From NCBI RefSeq assembly GCF_025766255.1, contig NW_026516828.1:18705-82704 (forward strand): a DNA stretch of 64,000 nucleotides, given 5' to 3'. This document shows, one piece after another, positions 23,082 through 33,553 of this stretch (position 1 is its first letter; every line of letters starts with the position of its first letter). Origin of the DNA: Zychaea mexicana. Taxonomy: Eukaryota > Mucoromycota > Mucoromycetes > Mucorales > Lichtheimiaceae. The translations under genes and the position numbers were made by a program. Below the pieces are notes generated by a model. That model was given only the letters and a program-made list of their open reading frames with translations. It was not told the DNA's origin and did not search any database.

Positions 23082-24836
23082 TTAATTGTATGTGATAGTC
23101 AGTTTGCCATTCTTTAGATTCAAGGTTGAACCTTCGGAAACCAAAGTACAATCACTGATAAGTAGCTCTTGGATGGTTGTTTGATTATTATCAATCAACA
23201 TGGACAAACCAGCTTCGGTAATACCGTTGCATCCAGACAGCACTATTCGTTTCAAGCTTCCCATGCTCGCACTGAGGCTCAGGAGCGTGTCATCCGTAAG
23301 GTTATGATACTGACATTTCGAAATGTTAAAGACTCGAGTGCACTGCCGCTTTTGCAGTTCGCCAAGCTGGATATGCCTTCTGCAGACAAGGTCGAGGTAT
23401 CATAGTACTCTGAATGGTCGAGTTCGAGTCGTCGCACGCTTGATAGATCCTTGAGTCCGTCAATAATTTCGTCATCTACCAGCACATTTCCTTCGAACGA
23501 TAATTCTTCCAACCGGTTCGGTGCAGCCAATAAGCGTTTGAACCCAAGTAGAGTCCAGGTTGTGAGAACGCTTGGTTTTTTCACGTTAACAGCCAGTTTG
23601 CGTAGCCGCGGCAATGCTGCAAGTGCGTCTGCCACATCGTCATCAAAATCCGTCTGTTCATAATCGAGTACGATCTGGTTCAACGCCTCGGACCGTCGCA
23701 ACAATGTACCCAGAGGCTGGTTCCACAACACGACCCTGTCAGATGGACCGACTCCAAATGTTCCGCAAGTATCGCCTGTAAACCTGACCAGCTCTTTTCT
23801 TCCTCATCATAAATTCTGTAATTGCCCGCAATGCGTACACTTTTGAGGGTATCCTGATGCTTTTTGAGGAATGGGACCATCTGTCTTGCTCCGTATCCGC
23901 CAATCTCGGCCGAGATGAAATGGCGCAGACCCCTGGATCGTCTTGTGCCACAACTTCGTGCATATGCTTCCCATGTTGCCCCTTGTTGCTGTGAAACGAC
24001 AGCTCCATGGAACCCGAGACATTCTAATTCTGGACACAGGCGTGAGCACATGTCGAGGTCGAACATTGTGGGTACGAATTAGTTGACGACAAGACATTTG
24101 AGCTGTGGACAATGATGTAGGATCGCGCCAAGTCTAAAGTCACTGTATGAGCCAGTGTTGAGGCAGAGGTATTTGATGGATAGCTGAAGAGTATCTGGAA
24201 GTAGTTTGGATGATACGCGCGAATAGGTATGGTAGTCAGGACGGTCGCTGAAATGGTAGGTATAATGTGTAAGGTTGGGGCACGACGCCATCATATGCAT
24301 TGGCGACAGCCGATAGGGATGATCTTCAAAGGAAAGTTCTCGTAGCGTGCTTAAAAAGGGTCGTAATGCTACTTGGTAAACGTCTTTGTGGACCACTTTG
24401 CAACATCGGAAAACTAATGTATTCAAGTTGTCAGAGTCCTGTCAGAATATGCATGAACCAAGAGCAATTTTTTCCAATTCCTATTTTTTGTTACCTATGG
24501 ACTGGATATCGCATGTATATTCAAGCAGGGTAGCAAGGAACATGGAAAGTTCGTCTCTGCTAGATGCAGATAAAACAGCTTTGCGGACGTGAGGACCCAG
24601 ACATCGCAGGAACCGCTGGTTCTTTAACCGCTTGTGACGGTCACCAGACACCAGTTCAGCTGTTCGCCACAAGTGTGTGCAGTAGATTGCGGAACGCGTT
24701 CGTACCACGATTTGGAAACAGACATGATTTTGATGCAGTCATCTTGTGTAAGGTATGAAAAGATTTCGCTGACAATGTCAAATGGAAGCGCCTTCATAAA
24801 GCGGATAGTAGATCGTGTTGTAGTAGGTTCATACAT
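23082..24836 (-). pseudogene. F-box/LRR protein, multiply interrupted
   Basis: Minus strand from ATG 24836. The first 50 residues are a textbook F-box: MKALPFDIVSEIFSYLTQDD then CIKIMSVSKSWYERVP. Leucine-rich repeats follow (LSIKYLCLNTGSY, CPQLKCLVVN, CPELECLGF, LRKLAVNV, LEELSFEGN, LKRIVLSGCNGITEAGLSML). F-box proteins are substrate adaptors of SCF ubiquitin ligases. The reading is broken by a frameshift in a CA repeat near 24685, an in-frame TAA near 24080 (after LKCLVVN), a frameshift near 23740 and another near 23315 (before NLTDDTLLSLSASMG). One likely intron (about 24500-24440) has mismatched phases. The lesions are small and scattered, so this is a recent pseudogene, or several sequencing errors. 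Confidence 0.75.
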
Positions 24837-25290
24837 GGGAATGGTATAGTGGTGGTAACTGGTGACTATTTACAAAAGACAGTGCGTGTGTGTGTATGAG
24901 AGTTGGGAAGAACAAGGGAAAAAAGGGAGGAAACATTTTGCATGTTTGTATATGCCTTGGATGCGAGCTTCTATGGCGTACGATCTGTTTCGGGGCAGTT
25001 GCGTATGAAAAGCAGGTGAAGACACTGAGTGATAAGGTGCAAGAATCAATTTTACTGGTGCAAAACCACCGTCAGCCTTGGAACAATTAACCACTAAAGA
25101 GCATGATCACTATTCTTGTTGCTCCCTTTATGCGTTTTCATTTTGGCACGCCACTTCCTTGAACGTGTGACCAACCAATAAAATTTCAGCCTCCACCCGG
25201 CTCATACAAAAAAAAAAAAAAACTAAAGAGCATGATTTCACGTTATCTCTCGATTTATTGCTGCCGACAACATGTTTCTCAAGCTGTCAT
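24837..25290. other. Spacer
   Basis: Upstream region of the F-box pseudogene plus sequence with no supported gene. A poly-A run lies at about 25207-25221. Confidence 0.4.
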
Positions 25291-25900
25291 TCAAGCAACT
25301 TCCTTGCTCTTCCTAGCCATATCGTTAACACGACGTGGAAATTTAAATACTACACTTTCTAAAGCTGCCTTTCTACAGTAGATCTTCAGCAGAAAACTAT
25401 TATTTATATCATAGCAACTCTGACTCTTTCCCCAGAGTATGGGCATCGCGGAGATTTTCGAACAACACTCTATTCTTCCGACTATCGATTGTTTAAGCAT
25501 CATCATGCGACTCCATGTACGGCTTTAATAAATACGGAAACCATTATTCACCATATATTGATGCAGTTACTATCCTTTTTGAAGAGAGCACATCTTCAAA
25601 ACTGTCGATAATGATACAAAGACACGGTTTACTATCTCTCTTTAATGAGTCGGTCAAGAATGAAAAGCTTGTTGCTAATAGCGATGATGGGTAATATTAC
25701 AACTAATGACAAGTGATCATTAGATTCTATTTGCGGTGATGAAAACCTTTTTCCATTGCTTCGTTCGGCCGTGACAGTTCTCGTTCATTTACATATTGAG
25801 TTAATGTCCGCTATGAATGTCAGTAGTATCAGCAGCTCATGCTCCAAAACATCCTTGATCATTTGCTTACTCTATTGTTGATAGTTGACTTTTTCCTTAG
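25291..25900 (-). pseudogene. Coding remnant, unidentified
   Basis: Minus-strand open pieces read KLFILDRLIKERDSKPCLC and IIIDSFEDVLSSKRIVTA, then after an interruption KAALESVVFKFPRRVNDM and ARKSKEVA before a stop at 25291. They look like the end of a real but broken protein. I cannot name it. Confidence 0.3.
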
Positions 25901-26230
25901 GGGACCAAGTTGTTCTCGATGTCATGCTGTTATTCTGGATAACATGAAAAAGCCATCTCCGTTTTGGATAGGATACTTGGTACTACTACGTATTGTGAAT
26001 TTTTAATGATATTCCTTTCGGCAGCAGTTGCCTTTGGCTCAATCTGAATCAGATTCAGATACCAATGATTATATAACGAACACAGTTCGTGCTGTTGTTT
26101 TCTGCTACTCTTTTTTACGATTCTCAATGCAGCTTCTTGAGAAATATTCAGGTCATCGTTTGACGCTGCTGCATGGTTCGTTGTTGTTGGTCATGTTGGT
26201 GGATTTCGATTCGAATGTTTGCTTCATCGA
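25901..26230. other. Spacer before the recombinase remnant
   Basis: No supported feature. It may be the eroded 5' part of the recombinase gene. Confidence 0.3.
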
Positions 26231-27267
26231 TTAAATCTTTCCGTCGTGACAATTTTCAAAAGGTGCTGTCTCGTACTATATATTCACCACGAGGGTGTAT
26301 AGCTGCTGTTATTGTGTCTGGCGTAAGTGGGGTTTGTGGTGTGCACAACAAGAGCCGATGGTGATTGATCGCGCTCTCGATGAACAAGATGTGGTTCGTT
26401 TTCATATGTCTTTGCGACCGGCGGCAACACAAACGTTGAATGTTGCACGATCGGCGCTCTCTTGGTCCATCGCATCCTGTACCCGAACCAAGTCCCTCTT
26501 GCAGACAAACCTTTAGCTCACAAATTTTTCAAAGCTAACAAGAAGACCTCATTTCAGTTGCCACGAACAAGTCATGAGACCTGGGATTTGCGTTTGATTG
26601 TACGACTATTGGAATTTTGTGGATTAAGTGCAGACTTGGACTTGGATAAATTACAAAAGAAAAACGGCTGTACTTTTGGCAATGGCGACGGACATTGGAA
26701 ATTTACAACATCGCGATGTGGTTTTTGATCAAGATGGCTCTCATCAGGTCGTCGGCTGTACTTTGATCGCGCGGTTTTCCAAAGAAGTTACCGGCAAGGC
26801 ATCCAAACTTCGCAGTGTTGTCGAGCATCCGAACATGCGTCCTGTACGCACATTATATTTGTTTATTGAACGCACTCAACATTTTCGCCAGCTTTTACCT
26901 GTAGATCATAAACTACTTTTTGCTGATTTCAACAATGACATCCGGCGGCGGCCGGTTTCAACAGCGACGGTAGCTAACTGGATGGAACAAACGATGGCGG
27001 CAGCTGGCATCGATACGTCAGCTCACAAGGCGCATTCTATTCGCGCGGCAGCAAGCACGTATGCAGTTTTGGCAAGACATCCAATGGACGAGGTCAAGGC
27101 TCACGCTAACTGGAGTTTGGCCAGGCCAGCGCGACTTTGAAACTTACTACTCCCAACCATATGCTCAACATGCTCGCGGTGCTCGTTTGGCACAGACGCT
27201 TTTTTCATCGACTACGGGGAATGTACCCACATCTGAGAACGGAGGGAAGCAACAACGATTGTGCTAG
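26231..27267 (+). pseudogene. Tyrosine recombinase (phage-integrase fold) of a Crypton/DIRS-like element
   Basis: Plus strand, in at least three frames. An N-terminal SAM-like region (VWRKWGLWCAQQEP) is followed by a linker (QLPRTSHETWDLRLIVRLLE) and the catalytic domain: KTAVLLAMATDIGNL, then LRSVVEHPNMRPVRTLYLFI, then AHKAHSIRAAASTYAVLARH, ANWS and DFETYYSQPY. This gives the H-x-x-R box (HSIR), the second His/Trp box (HANWS) and the catalytic Tyr in ETYY. In the first Arg box the expected Arg is not obvious (MATDIGNL). Frameshifts occur at the AAAAG run near 26655 and at a GGCCA-GGCCA duplication near 27119, just before the catalytic tyrosine. Such recombinases move Crypton and DIRS elements by strand exchange; no reverse transcriptase was seen nearby, which favours Crypton-like. 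Confidence 0.75.
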
Positions 27268-27993
27268 ATTCGGCGCAACACAATCGAGCAGTTGCTGGGA
27301 CGGTGTCAGAGGATGTGGGTTCCCGCCCTTGGTTATCAAGTTTAAATGCATTTTTAGATCATAGAATTATCTCGTTTATTTTGTATCCGCCTCCACACCT
27401 CATCATGATTAATTGGCGTAGCATGGACGGAAATTGAAACTGCATAAATGGTCGCATTAAAGCACAGGTGTTTTTGCCCCTTTTGGTTTTTAGGCGTTCT
27501 ATACGGAGTATGAAAAGCCTTTATGAAATTGGTTCGTCCGTCCATCCGTAACGCTTTTCGTTGTTATGGCAACCGTGTTACATCACATATCTATGGTCAA
27601 ACATCAAAGCTATTTCGGCATTGAATTGTTAATGAACAATACATGCGACTATAAATACACGAGCGAAGCGAGTGTTGCTTAGGGTGCCGTAGAGTTAGTG
27701 TTGTAAGATTGTGGAAAGCAGTGGTGGGGAAATAAACTTTTTTCATAATTATCTAGTTTTCTATATGTCTGTATTCCTCTTATATCTATGTTGTGAAGAA
27801 AATCAATGAGCTGGGAGCGTATGGGTGGTTGGTTGGGTGAGTGGTGGTGTGTGGTGGTGGTTTTCTAACACAAAACGAGAATTCGGAGTATAGAACACCG
27901 AATAGGGATTCAGCACTGAACCTTCCCTCTTGACGTGATTTTTGGCTACCACTAACCAGGCAACGTCGTTCATCCTGTCAAAATCTTGTTACC
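27268..27993. other. Spacer after the recombinase remnant
   Basis: No gene supported. It holds the recombinase 3' flank and GGTT/GTGG-rich simple sequence near 27825-27865, then the short leader of the next gene. Confidence 0.35.
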
Positions 27994-28462
27994 ATGGCAA
28001 CATATACAGGACAATCAGGTACGGCGCAATCTTTTATTTATGCGCTAACAAACAGCATAGTATTCATTATTGTCTTTTACAGAACTGAGTTACTATATTC
28101 GCAATTGTAAAAAACCGTGCTTGTTGGGTTTCCTTGTCAAATACGCTGCGCAACTGGCAGACTTCTCAATCTCCACTGCTATTCACTCACCTGACACGTA
28201 CTTCAACTATTGGAGGACAAGGTTCATCGCAGAAGTGCGTGCTATACGACCTGATCTGCATATAAAGTAACAAAGATTGTATTGTGGATTTTTAGATCCC
28301 AGAAGGCGCTTCGTTGACGTGCGCTGGTTGCAAAAATGTGTCAAAGCATTCAGTTTTCGGTGTCATTTTAGTGAATCCAAAACATAGTAGTATTGTATGG
28401 CCAGGAGCTCTCAAGCAATTATTCGTACACAACGAATGTGGTTTACAAGCTCGAGACGGCTC
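27994..28462 (+). CDS. Chimeric gene: shared 5' exons plus a GATA-like zinc-finger exon
   Basis: Exon 1 starts at ATG 27994 (MATYTGQS), ends at 28018 with a GTACGG donor, and exon 2 starts at 28080 after TTTTACAG (ELSYYIRNCKKPCLLGF, continuing to RPDLHIK near 28267). Exons 1-2 and the intron between them are almost identical to sequence in both arms of the large inverted repeat at 33-40 kb. Downstream the sequence differs: a new exon from 28297 reads IPEGASLTCAGCKNVSKHSV, then WPGALKQLFVHNECGLQARDG, with C-x2-C and N-E-C-G-L spacing like a degenerate GATA finger. The reading stops at TGA 28460. A second open stretch follows (to 28575). It may be an exon-shuffled gene or a fragment. Confidence 0.5.
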
Positions 28463-29189
28463 TTGACACAGGAAGCTTACCCAATAACAACATCAATGGC
28501 ATCGCTGTCGTGACCGACGCACCCAGCTCTCACATAGCGGCCCATTGTCAATTACGTGGTGCTCGTCATAAATAAGTTTGCTTATCATTCTTCGCGCATT
28601 AGAATTACCTTTATATATAGTCATTATTCTTAAGGCATTCCTTGTTCTTCAAAACCGCATCAAGGAAGCTATTAAGCTGATCGAGACCTTCAACTGGTCG
28701 GCCATCTTGCTACAAGACAAGCAGGAGCAAGCAGCCCAGCCATCACCTTCTACAGCAACCATGTGTCATAAAATGTAACGTACTTTGATGCGCTTGATAG
28801 CTTTCTCAGTGCTAACATGCACTCAAATAAAAGCCGAAAGATAATGTGTATATTCGGTACGTTTTTTTTTTTTTGGCTTCTGGCTATCTGTATACGTGTA
28901 TTGAGCGGTATCACACTATATGATTGACGCGACACCACTGCAGGTCAACGGTTGGTGATTAATGCACTCTTTTTCTGTCATCATAATAGCCATTCTACAG
29001 ATGGTTCCCTGTCCTCCTGCAATCTCACATCCTTACGTTTTCTTGTCTATACCTCTTTCATCACGATACGTGTAGGCAAATAAAAACTGACCCAAGGTCA
29101 CCTACAAAGAAAAACATTCTACAGATGGCAGCCGAGAGCAAAAAGGTATTCAGGTATGTCTGGTTTTTTCTGTTAGCTACTCGCTACAA
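28463..29189. other. Spacer; possible 3' exons of the preceding gene
   Basis: A plus-strand open piece (SLPNNNINGIAVVTDAPSSH, about 28472-28575, preceded by a CACAG acceptor) and another (IKEAIKLIETFNWSAILLQ, about 28646-28778) look coding and may be further exons of the gene upstream. The rest shows nothing. Confidence 0.3.
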
Positions 29190-29315
29190 AGCAAATCTTA
29201 CACCAACACTCTTTATACCCTCTATGCTCCCTGAGCACAGAAATTAAGCATGGCAATCTGTTGAACTTGGTGGCAGGACTGGTGTACAAGTACAAGGTGA
29301 TACTAGCCTTCACGC
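29190..29315 (+). ncRNA. Weak 5S rRNA-like sequence
   Basis: The stretch has AAATTAAGC (like the 5S internal box A AGTTAAGC), then GTTGAACTTGGTGGCAGGAC and TGTACAAGTACAAGGTG at spacings close to those of fungal 5S rRNA. The 5' and 3' ends do not form a convincing long stem by eye. It could be a decayed 5S gene, a 5S-derived SINE, or chance. Confidence 0.22.
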
Positions 29316-29876
29316 CGCTGAGTGCGGCATCAATATACAGAGCCATATCAGTGAAAGATAGGATGCTTATGGACATACACCTTCTGTAGTATTACTGAAG
29401 GATACACACCACTTACATATGTCAGCACTTGCAATGTTGACTCTATCTGCAATGCGATGATTGCTGCTAGAGAGAGGCAGTAATATTAATTCTACCTTAT
29501 TATGTAAGGAACGTTTAATGCACGCACCATGACAACTCAAAGACGACCATGATGAATATGACAGCATACAAAGTAAGCCAACATTAAAACCACCAATATG
29601 AGATGATTGTATGTACAAAAACATTAACGGACCTAAGATGGTCAACACCAGTATTAACTAATACTTTTGATAATGATGTCAGAAAAACTCATTATCATAC
29701 AAACTTACAAGTGATATATTTAATGATATACTGCCATGCTGCATGACAGACTGATGTACTTTGAATATTTGTACTGGCGAGATGAATAAAGTGGCGGATG
29801 CGTGTGAAAGTGTGTTGCTTACAGATGAGTGCTTTTAAAAGTAGAAGTAATGGAAAAATGTGGTTACGATAGACTC
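29316..29876. other. Spacer
   Basis: No supported feature. Short minus-strand open frames lack family or splice support. Confidence 0.35.
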
Positions 29877-31140
29877 TTATTCAGAAATCTCGTTAATTGA
29901 CCGTTTGCGCGACTTTGGAGTAATGACTACTGTGGGAGTCTTGATTCTTGCAACATTGGAAGTGTCTTTTACAATGCCGCGAAGGGCGCTTCTTCTTCCA
30001 GGTTGTGAATCGATTTCGGTCGCCAAGCGTAGCAGCACATGCTATATCATATAGAAACATTGATGTTTTATTCGCGACTCATGTTTGTTTGCTCAAGGTT
30101 AACGCCGCTATGTATTAATTACCTTCCATTTGAACATGAAGTCAAGTGTTTCCCTGAAGAGTTTCAGTTGCGTGCTGCGTTTAGGTACCATCAAGTTAGC
30201 GTATGGATGTGCCACGAAAATACCATCTCGGAATGAAAGGATATACGCGTAGCCATCAACACCTATGGTAAAAAATTATCAGGTATAAAATAACGGCAAA
30301 GACTGGCTGTCGCATTTTTATATATAAAAAACCTACTAACCGGTCCAGTCCATGGCCACCACCCACTTTGAGCAGCCCATGTTGATCAATCTCGATAGAA
30401 TTGTTGCGTTTGTTCTCAGGTTTTTTGCTTGTTGTTTGAGTGTGACGGAGTCACAAACGCCTTCACGTTTCCACTTATTGCTGCAGAGATCGTACTGTTC
30501 ACCATCCAAAGTAGTTGCAGCGAGAAGGTCAATCTTACTTCCATATGGGTCAGAACTATTAGATCTCAGGAGGAAACCAGCTATAGCTTGGAGCATGACC
30601 ATTGAGTCTTTCGTGGTTTGGGCGACACATTCCCTGCTAGGAGGCCATAAAAAACGATAAATCAGGAACTCGCTTGACATAACTGTCACTTCATCTTCTG
30701 TCTCTGTAATACTTACTTCTTCATACTAATCGGTGTTTTTCTAAGTAGACAATCTAGCAAGACAGCAAAACGACGAAATACTGTTGTCTCTGAAGGTGAT
30801 GGTTCGTCCTACCAATCATCGAATTGTGTAATCCTATATGTTTATGCGGTATGATTCCGAGATGCGTTAATATATTATATCGTTCAACTTCCTCGCTATA
30901 ACTTCATATTCATTTGGTACTTACACAAGCTGGAGAATCGCTAGCATTTTAAACATGTCACCACTTCGATTGCTACGACAATATTTTGCTTGTAATTTGT
31001 AGATGTTCTCGAGTATCTCGTCGCTATCATGAATCGAGCTAGCATTAAAGTTATCAAATCAGAACTTACTATAGAGGATGTTTACTAGTTGAAGTTTTTC
31101 ATCTAAACTAAGCTCAACAAAATATTTAAGGTTCACAAAA
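29877..31140 (-). pseudogene. 3' half of an expanded-family gene, cut by element A
   Basis: Minus-strand exons read in order: LKYFVELSLDEKLQLVNILY (ending near 31077), SIHDSDEILENIYKLQ with GDMFKMLAILQL, DEPSPSETTVFRRFAVLLDC, MSSEFLIYRFLWPP through GSKIDLLAATTLDGEQYDLC, KQQAKNLRTNATILSRL and AMDWTG (30341 to about 30680), GVDGYAYILSFRDGIFVAHP with FRETLDFMFKWK (30123-30262), and a last exon 29877-30041 ending NEISE. Introns are GT..AG and phases agree for the last three exons. The KIDLL / KQQ-KN-RTN / DWTG-GYAY / TLD-F-WK series is one I recall from a large Mucorales family of unknown function. The gene's upstream half lies beyond the transposon at 33.6-34.8 kb. Confidence 0.7.
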
Positions 31141-31201
31141 ATTCCTCATATTTATAAAATTATTATATTATTAAAATTGAATATAAAAAAATTGAATTTT
31201 A

Positions 31202-32777
31202 ATTAAATATAAAAATATATTACAATAGATAACCAACAAATAGATGAAAAGATTAATAATGAAGTTAACAAAATTATTGTTAATAAGTGGGAATTTTTGG
31301 AATATAACTAGCCAATTGTTAATTATAATTACAAGCATCGTACAGAATTAAAACATATTAAAGGTATTGATGATATTAAAAAGATTTTAGTAGATAAACT
31401 TGGTTATATAGCTGTCTTTTTCTTTTTGGTTGTTTTATATACTAGCTGTGAATATCCTGGCCCTTATTTTGAAGTTGAAAAAGGTTTATTTTTATTATAT
31501 CATTTAGTTTCTGGTGTTTCTAGTATTGAAATTAATAAGTTTATCCCGCAAACATCATTTCACAAATACTATAAAAAGTTTTGGATAGATGAAGATAACT
31601 ATAAAAGGTTAAATAAAATTGTTAATGATTCTATGGAGAATATGTTTTCTTCTTTAACTTTAAGAATTTTATCTTCTTATAAATATAATCCACCACTTTT
31701 TAAACACATAACTTTTATAATAGATGGTCATGATTCAAGAATTAACTATGTTAATACTGATATAAAACATGAAAGATTATGGTCATATAAATTTAAAAAA
31801 AATGGAGTTCGTACACAAATTGTTAGCGATATAAACGATATGATTTTATATGCTTCCAAAAGCGATTATTGTTCTGATAGTTCTGACGGAAGTATGTTTT
31901 TGAACATGAAATTATATAAAAAAATATCTAAACAAGATGTATTGGCAACAGATGGTGGTTATACTTTATTTGTTAATCAGCTTATAGAACTTGGTACGGA
32001 AAAAGGATATGATTTATCTTTAAATAATTTTGTTTATCCTATACGCAAAGAAAAGAATGTAGATTTAACAGCAGAAGAAAGGCATTATAATGATGTTTTT
32101 GGTAGCTTCCATTCAAAAATAGAAGACCAATTTGCTGCAATAGGTAATAAATTTTATAGATTTAATAATAATAAATCTATTGTTAAGATGGACAACATAA
32201 AGTTTTATAATCTTTAATTTCGTGTTGCTTGTTTATTAAAAAATATAAAAATATTTAGTGAAAAGTTTAATATTAATATACAAGCACATCATAAATTATG
32301 GGAATCAGATAATTTCGAATTTCCACACGAAGCTAAATTAATAGATATAGTTATTAGCAATTCATCTGAGGCAAAAAATAAATTAGATGAAATGGTTAAA
32401 TTACAGGAACAGTTTTTAAATAATTTAAGTATAGATAATACTGATATGATTTTGATAATGAATACAGCGATGAAAATTATAATGATAAAGATGTTTCCAG
32501 CGAAGAAGATGTACCTAAATTCAATGAGAAGAAAAGAAAAAGAAAAGGTAAAGGCAAAGGAACATTAATGGATATAAATAAAATTAGAAATAATTCAACT
32601 TCTAATATTTCTTATGAAATAGAATCCATAATAAATCATAAATTTGAAAATGATTCCTATATATTCCTAATTAAATGGAAAGGTTATAATGAATCCCAAA
32701 ATAGCTGGATATCAATGAAAGATTTTAATGAAACCAATATGTTAAATAACTATATGAAAGTTAATAAATTAACTTAG
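31202..32777 (+). pseudogene. DDE transposase (DDE_Tnp_4-like) with C-terminal chromodomain
   Basis: Reads from about 31210 (QQIDEKINNEVNKII) to a stop at 32777. The longest intact part is 31426-32214. The catalytic triad fits the DDE_Tnp_4 pattern: first Asp in IIDGHDSRINYV, second in LATDGGYTLFVNQL, and the Glu in GSFHSKIEDQFAAIGNKFYR, preceded by RHYNDVFG. The C-terminal chromodomain reads YEIESIINHKFEND then YIFLIKWKGYNESQNSWI, with the aromatic/W-K-G-Y core. A Lys/Arg stretch (EKKRKRKGKGKG) before it may be a nuclear signal. Lesions are TAG at about 31309 (element B has Trp there), TAA at 32215-32217 (element B has Gln) and a frameshift near 32450. Chromodomains in transposases and integrases can steer insertion to marked chromatin. 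Confidence 0.8.
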
Positions 32778-32861
32778 ATAACTCGATACTCTACCCTTCC
32801 TAATAAAATTTTATGTAAGATATATTATTTGAGTATGTATAGTGGATAACGTCGGTTCCTA

Positions 32862-33353
32862 TTATTGTAATAATCCTTTAAGTACATTTGCTAGGTTAAA
32901 ACTTCTACTGTTGCATATATATATTTTTCTAGATTTTCTTTTTTTTATTCTTTTGTTATTAGTTTTATGTATAAAATCACCATCATTAACAATTATGCAT
33001 GGTAAATTAGGATTTTCTATTTTTTTTGTAGATTTTTTATTTTTTTTCTTTGGAACATGAAGTTTACTATGTATAGTACAAAGGTAATCAGGTTTAGGTT
33101 TATCTCCATTAAGATTAGTATTAATTTTTCTGTGACACATATGGCCATTTTTCTTACCTCTTTTATGTATGTAAGTACACACATTTTCGCTTGTATTAAC
33201 ATACCAAAAATAATTATCTTTAACTTTATTAATTTCTTCATTAATTTTTTTATTCATAATCATCTTCTTACTTTCAATATCTTTAACTAACATTTCATCT
33301 TCAAAATAATTATGCATAACCTGCTCCATTAAATCTTTAATAGAACAAATCAT
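32862..33353 (-). CDS. Element A accessory protein with C...C...C..H zinc motif
   Basis: An intact minus-strand frame of about 163 codons, Lys/Asn-rich. The N-terminal half is a predicted coil (MICSIKDLMEQVMHNYFEDE then SKKMIMNKKINEEINKV). The centre carries a compact zinc-type motif: VCTYIHKRGKKNGHMCHRKI followed by DYLCTIHSK, that is C-x6-RGKKNGH-x-C, then C-x2-H. The C-terminus is very basic (KKRKSRKIYI). It faces the transposase tail to tail. The same arrangement recurs in element B, and the pattern resembles short R-G-K-G-C zinc motifs found in mobile elements and large DNA viruses. A DNA-binding or transposase-partner role is inference. Confidence 0.65.
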   Translation of the reverse strand: MICSIKDLMEQVMHNYFEDEMLVKDIESKKMIMNKKINEEINKVKDNYFWYVNTSENVCTYIHKRGKKNGHMCHRKINTNLNGDKPKPDYLCTIHSKLHVPKKKNKKSTKKIENPNLPCIIVNDGDFIHKTNNKRIKKRKSRKIYICNSRSFNLANVLKGLLQ

Positions 33354-33553
33354 ACTATTCTTATTAATAAGAAGTTCAGTATTTAATATAACTATTTGAA
33401 TTTTTTATGCCAAATAATATGGGAGGTATTTATTTTTTTTTTTAAATAAAATTTAACAGTATGCACGATTTCAAACTCCGAGAATAAAAAAAATTGTCAG
33501 TTTAGAAAAAATTTAAAGAAAATTTATTAACATCGTGTTAATGTTTATTCCTC

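Larger units (their letters stand above)
31148..33546 (+). mobile_element. Element A: AT-rich DDE-chromodomain transposon, 2.4 kb
   Basis: A block of strikingly AT-rich sequence bounded by the direct repeat ATTCCTC (31141-31147 and 33547-33553), a probable 7-bp target duplication. It interrupts a minus-strand host gene whose two halves flank it. Inside are a DDE transposase with C-terminal chromodomain (plus strand) and a convergent zinc-binding ORF (minus strand). The ends are AT-rich without a long terminal inverted repeat that I can see. Base and codon use differ sharply from the neighbouring host genes. Element B at 54.3-56.6 kb is a second, diverged copy with the same layout. Confidence 0.8.

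Noticed and set aside
26231..27267. Starship captain recombinase
   Set aside because: The recombinase boxes look Crypton/DIRS-like, there is no DUF3435-type N-terminus that I can recognise, and no cargo boundary is seen.
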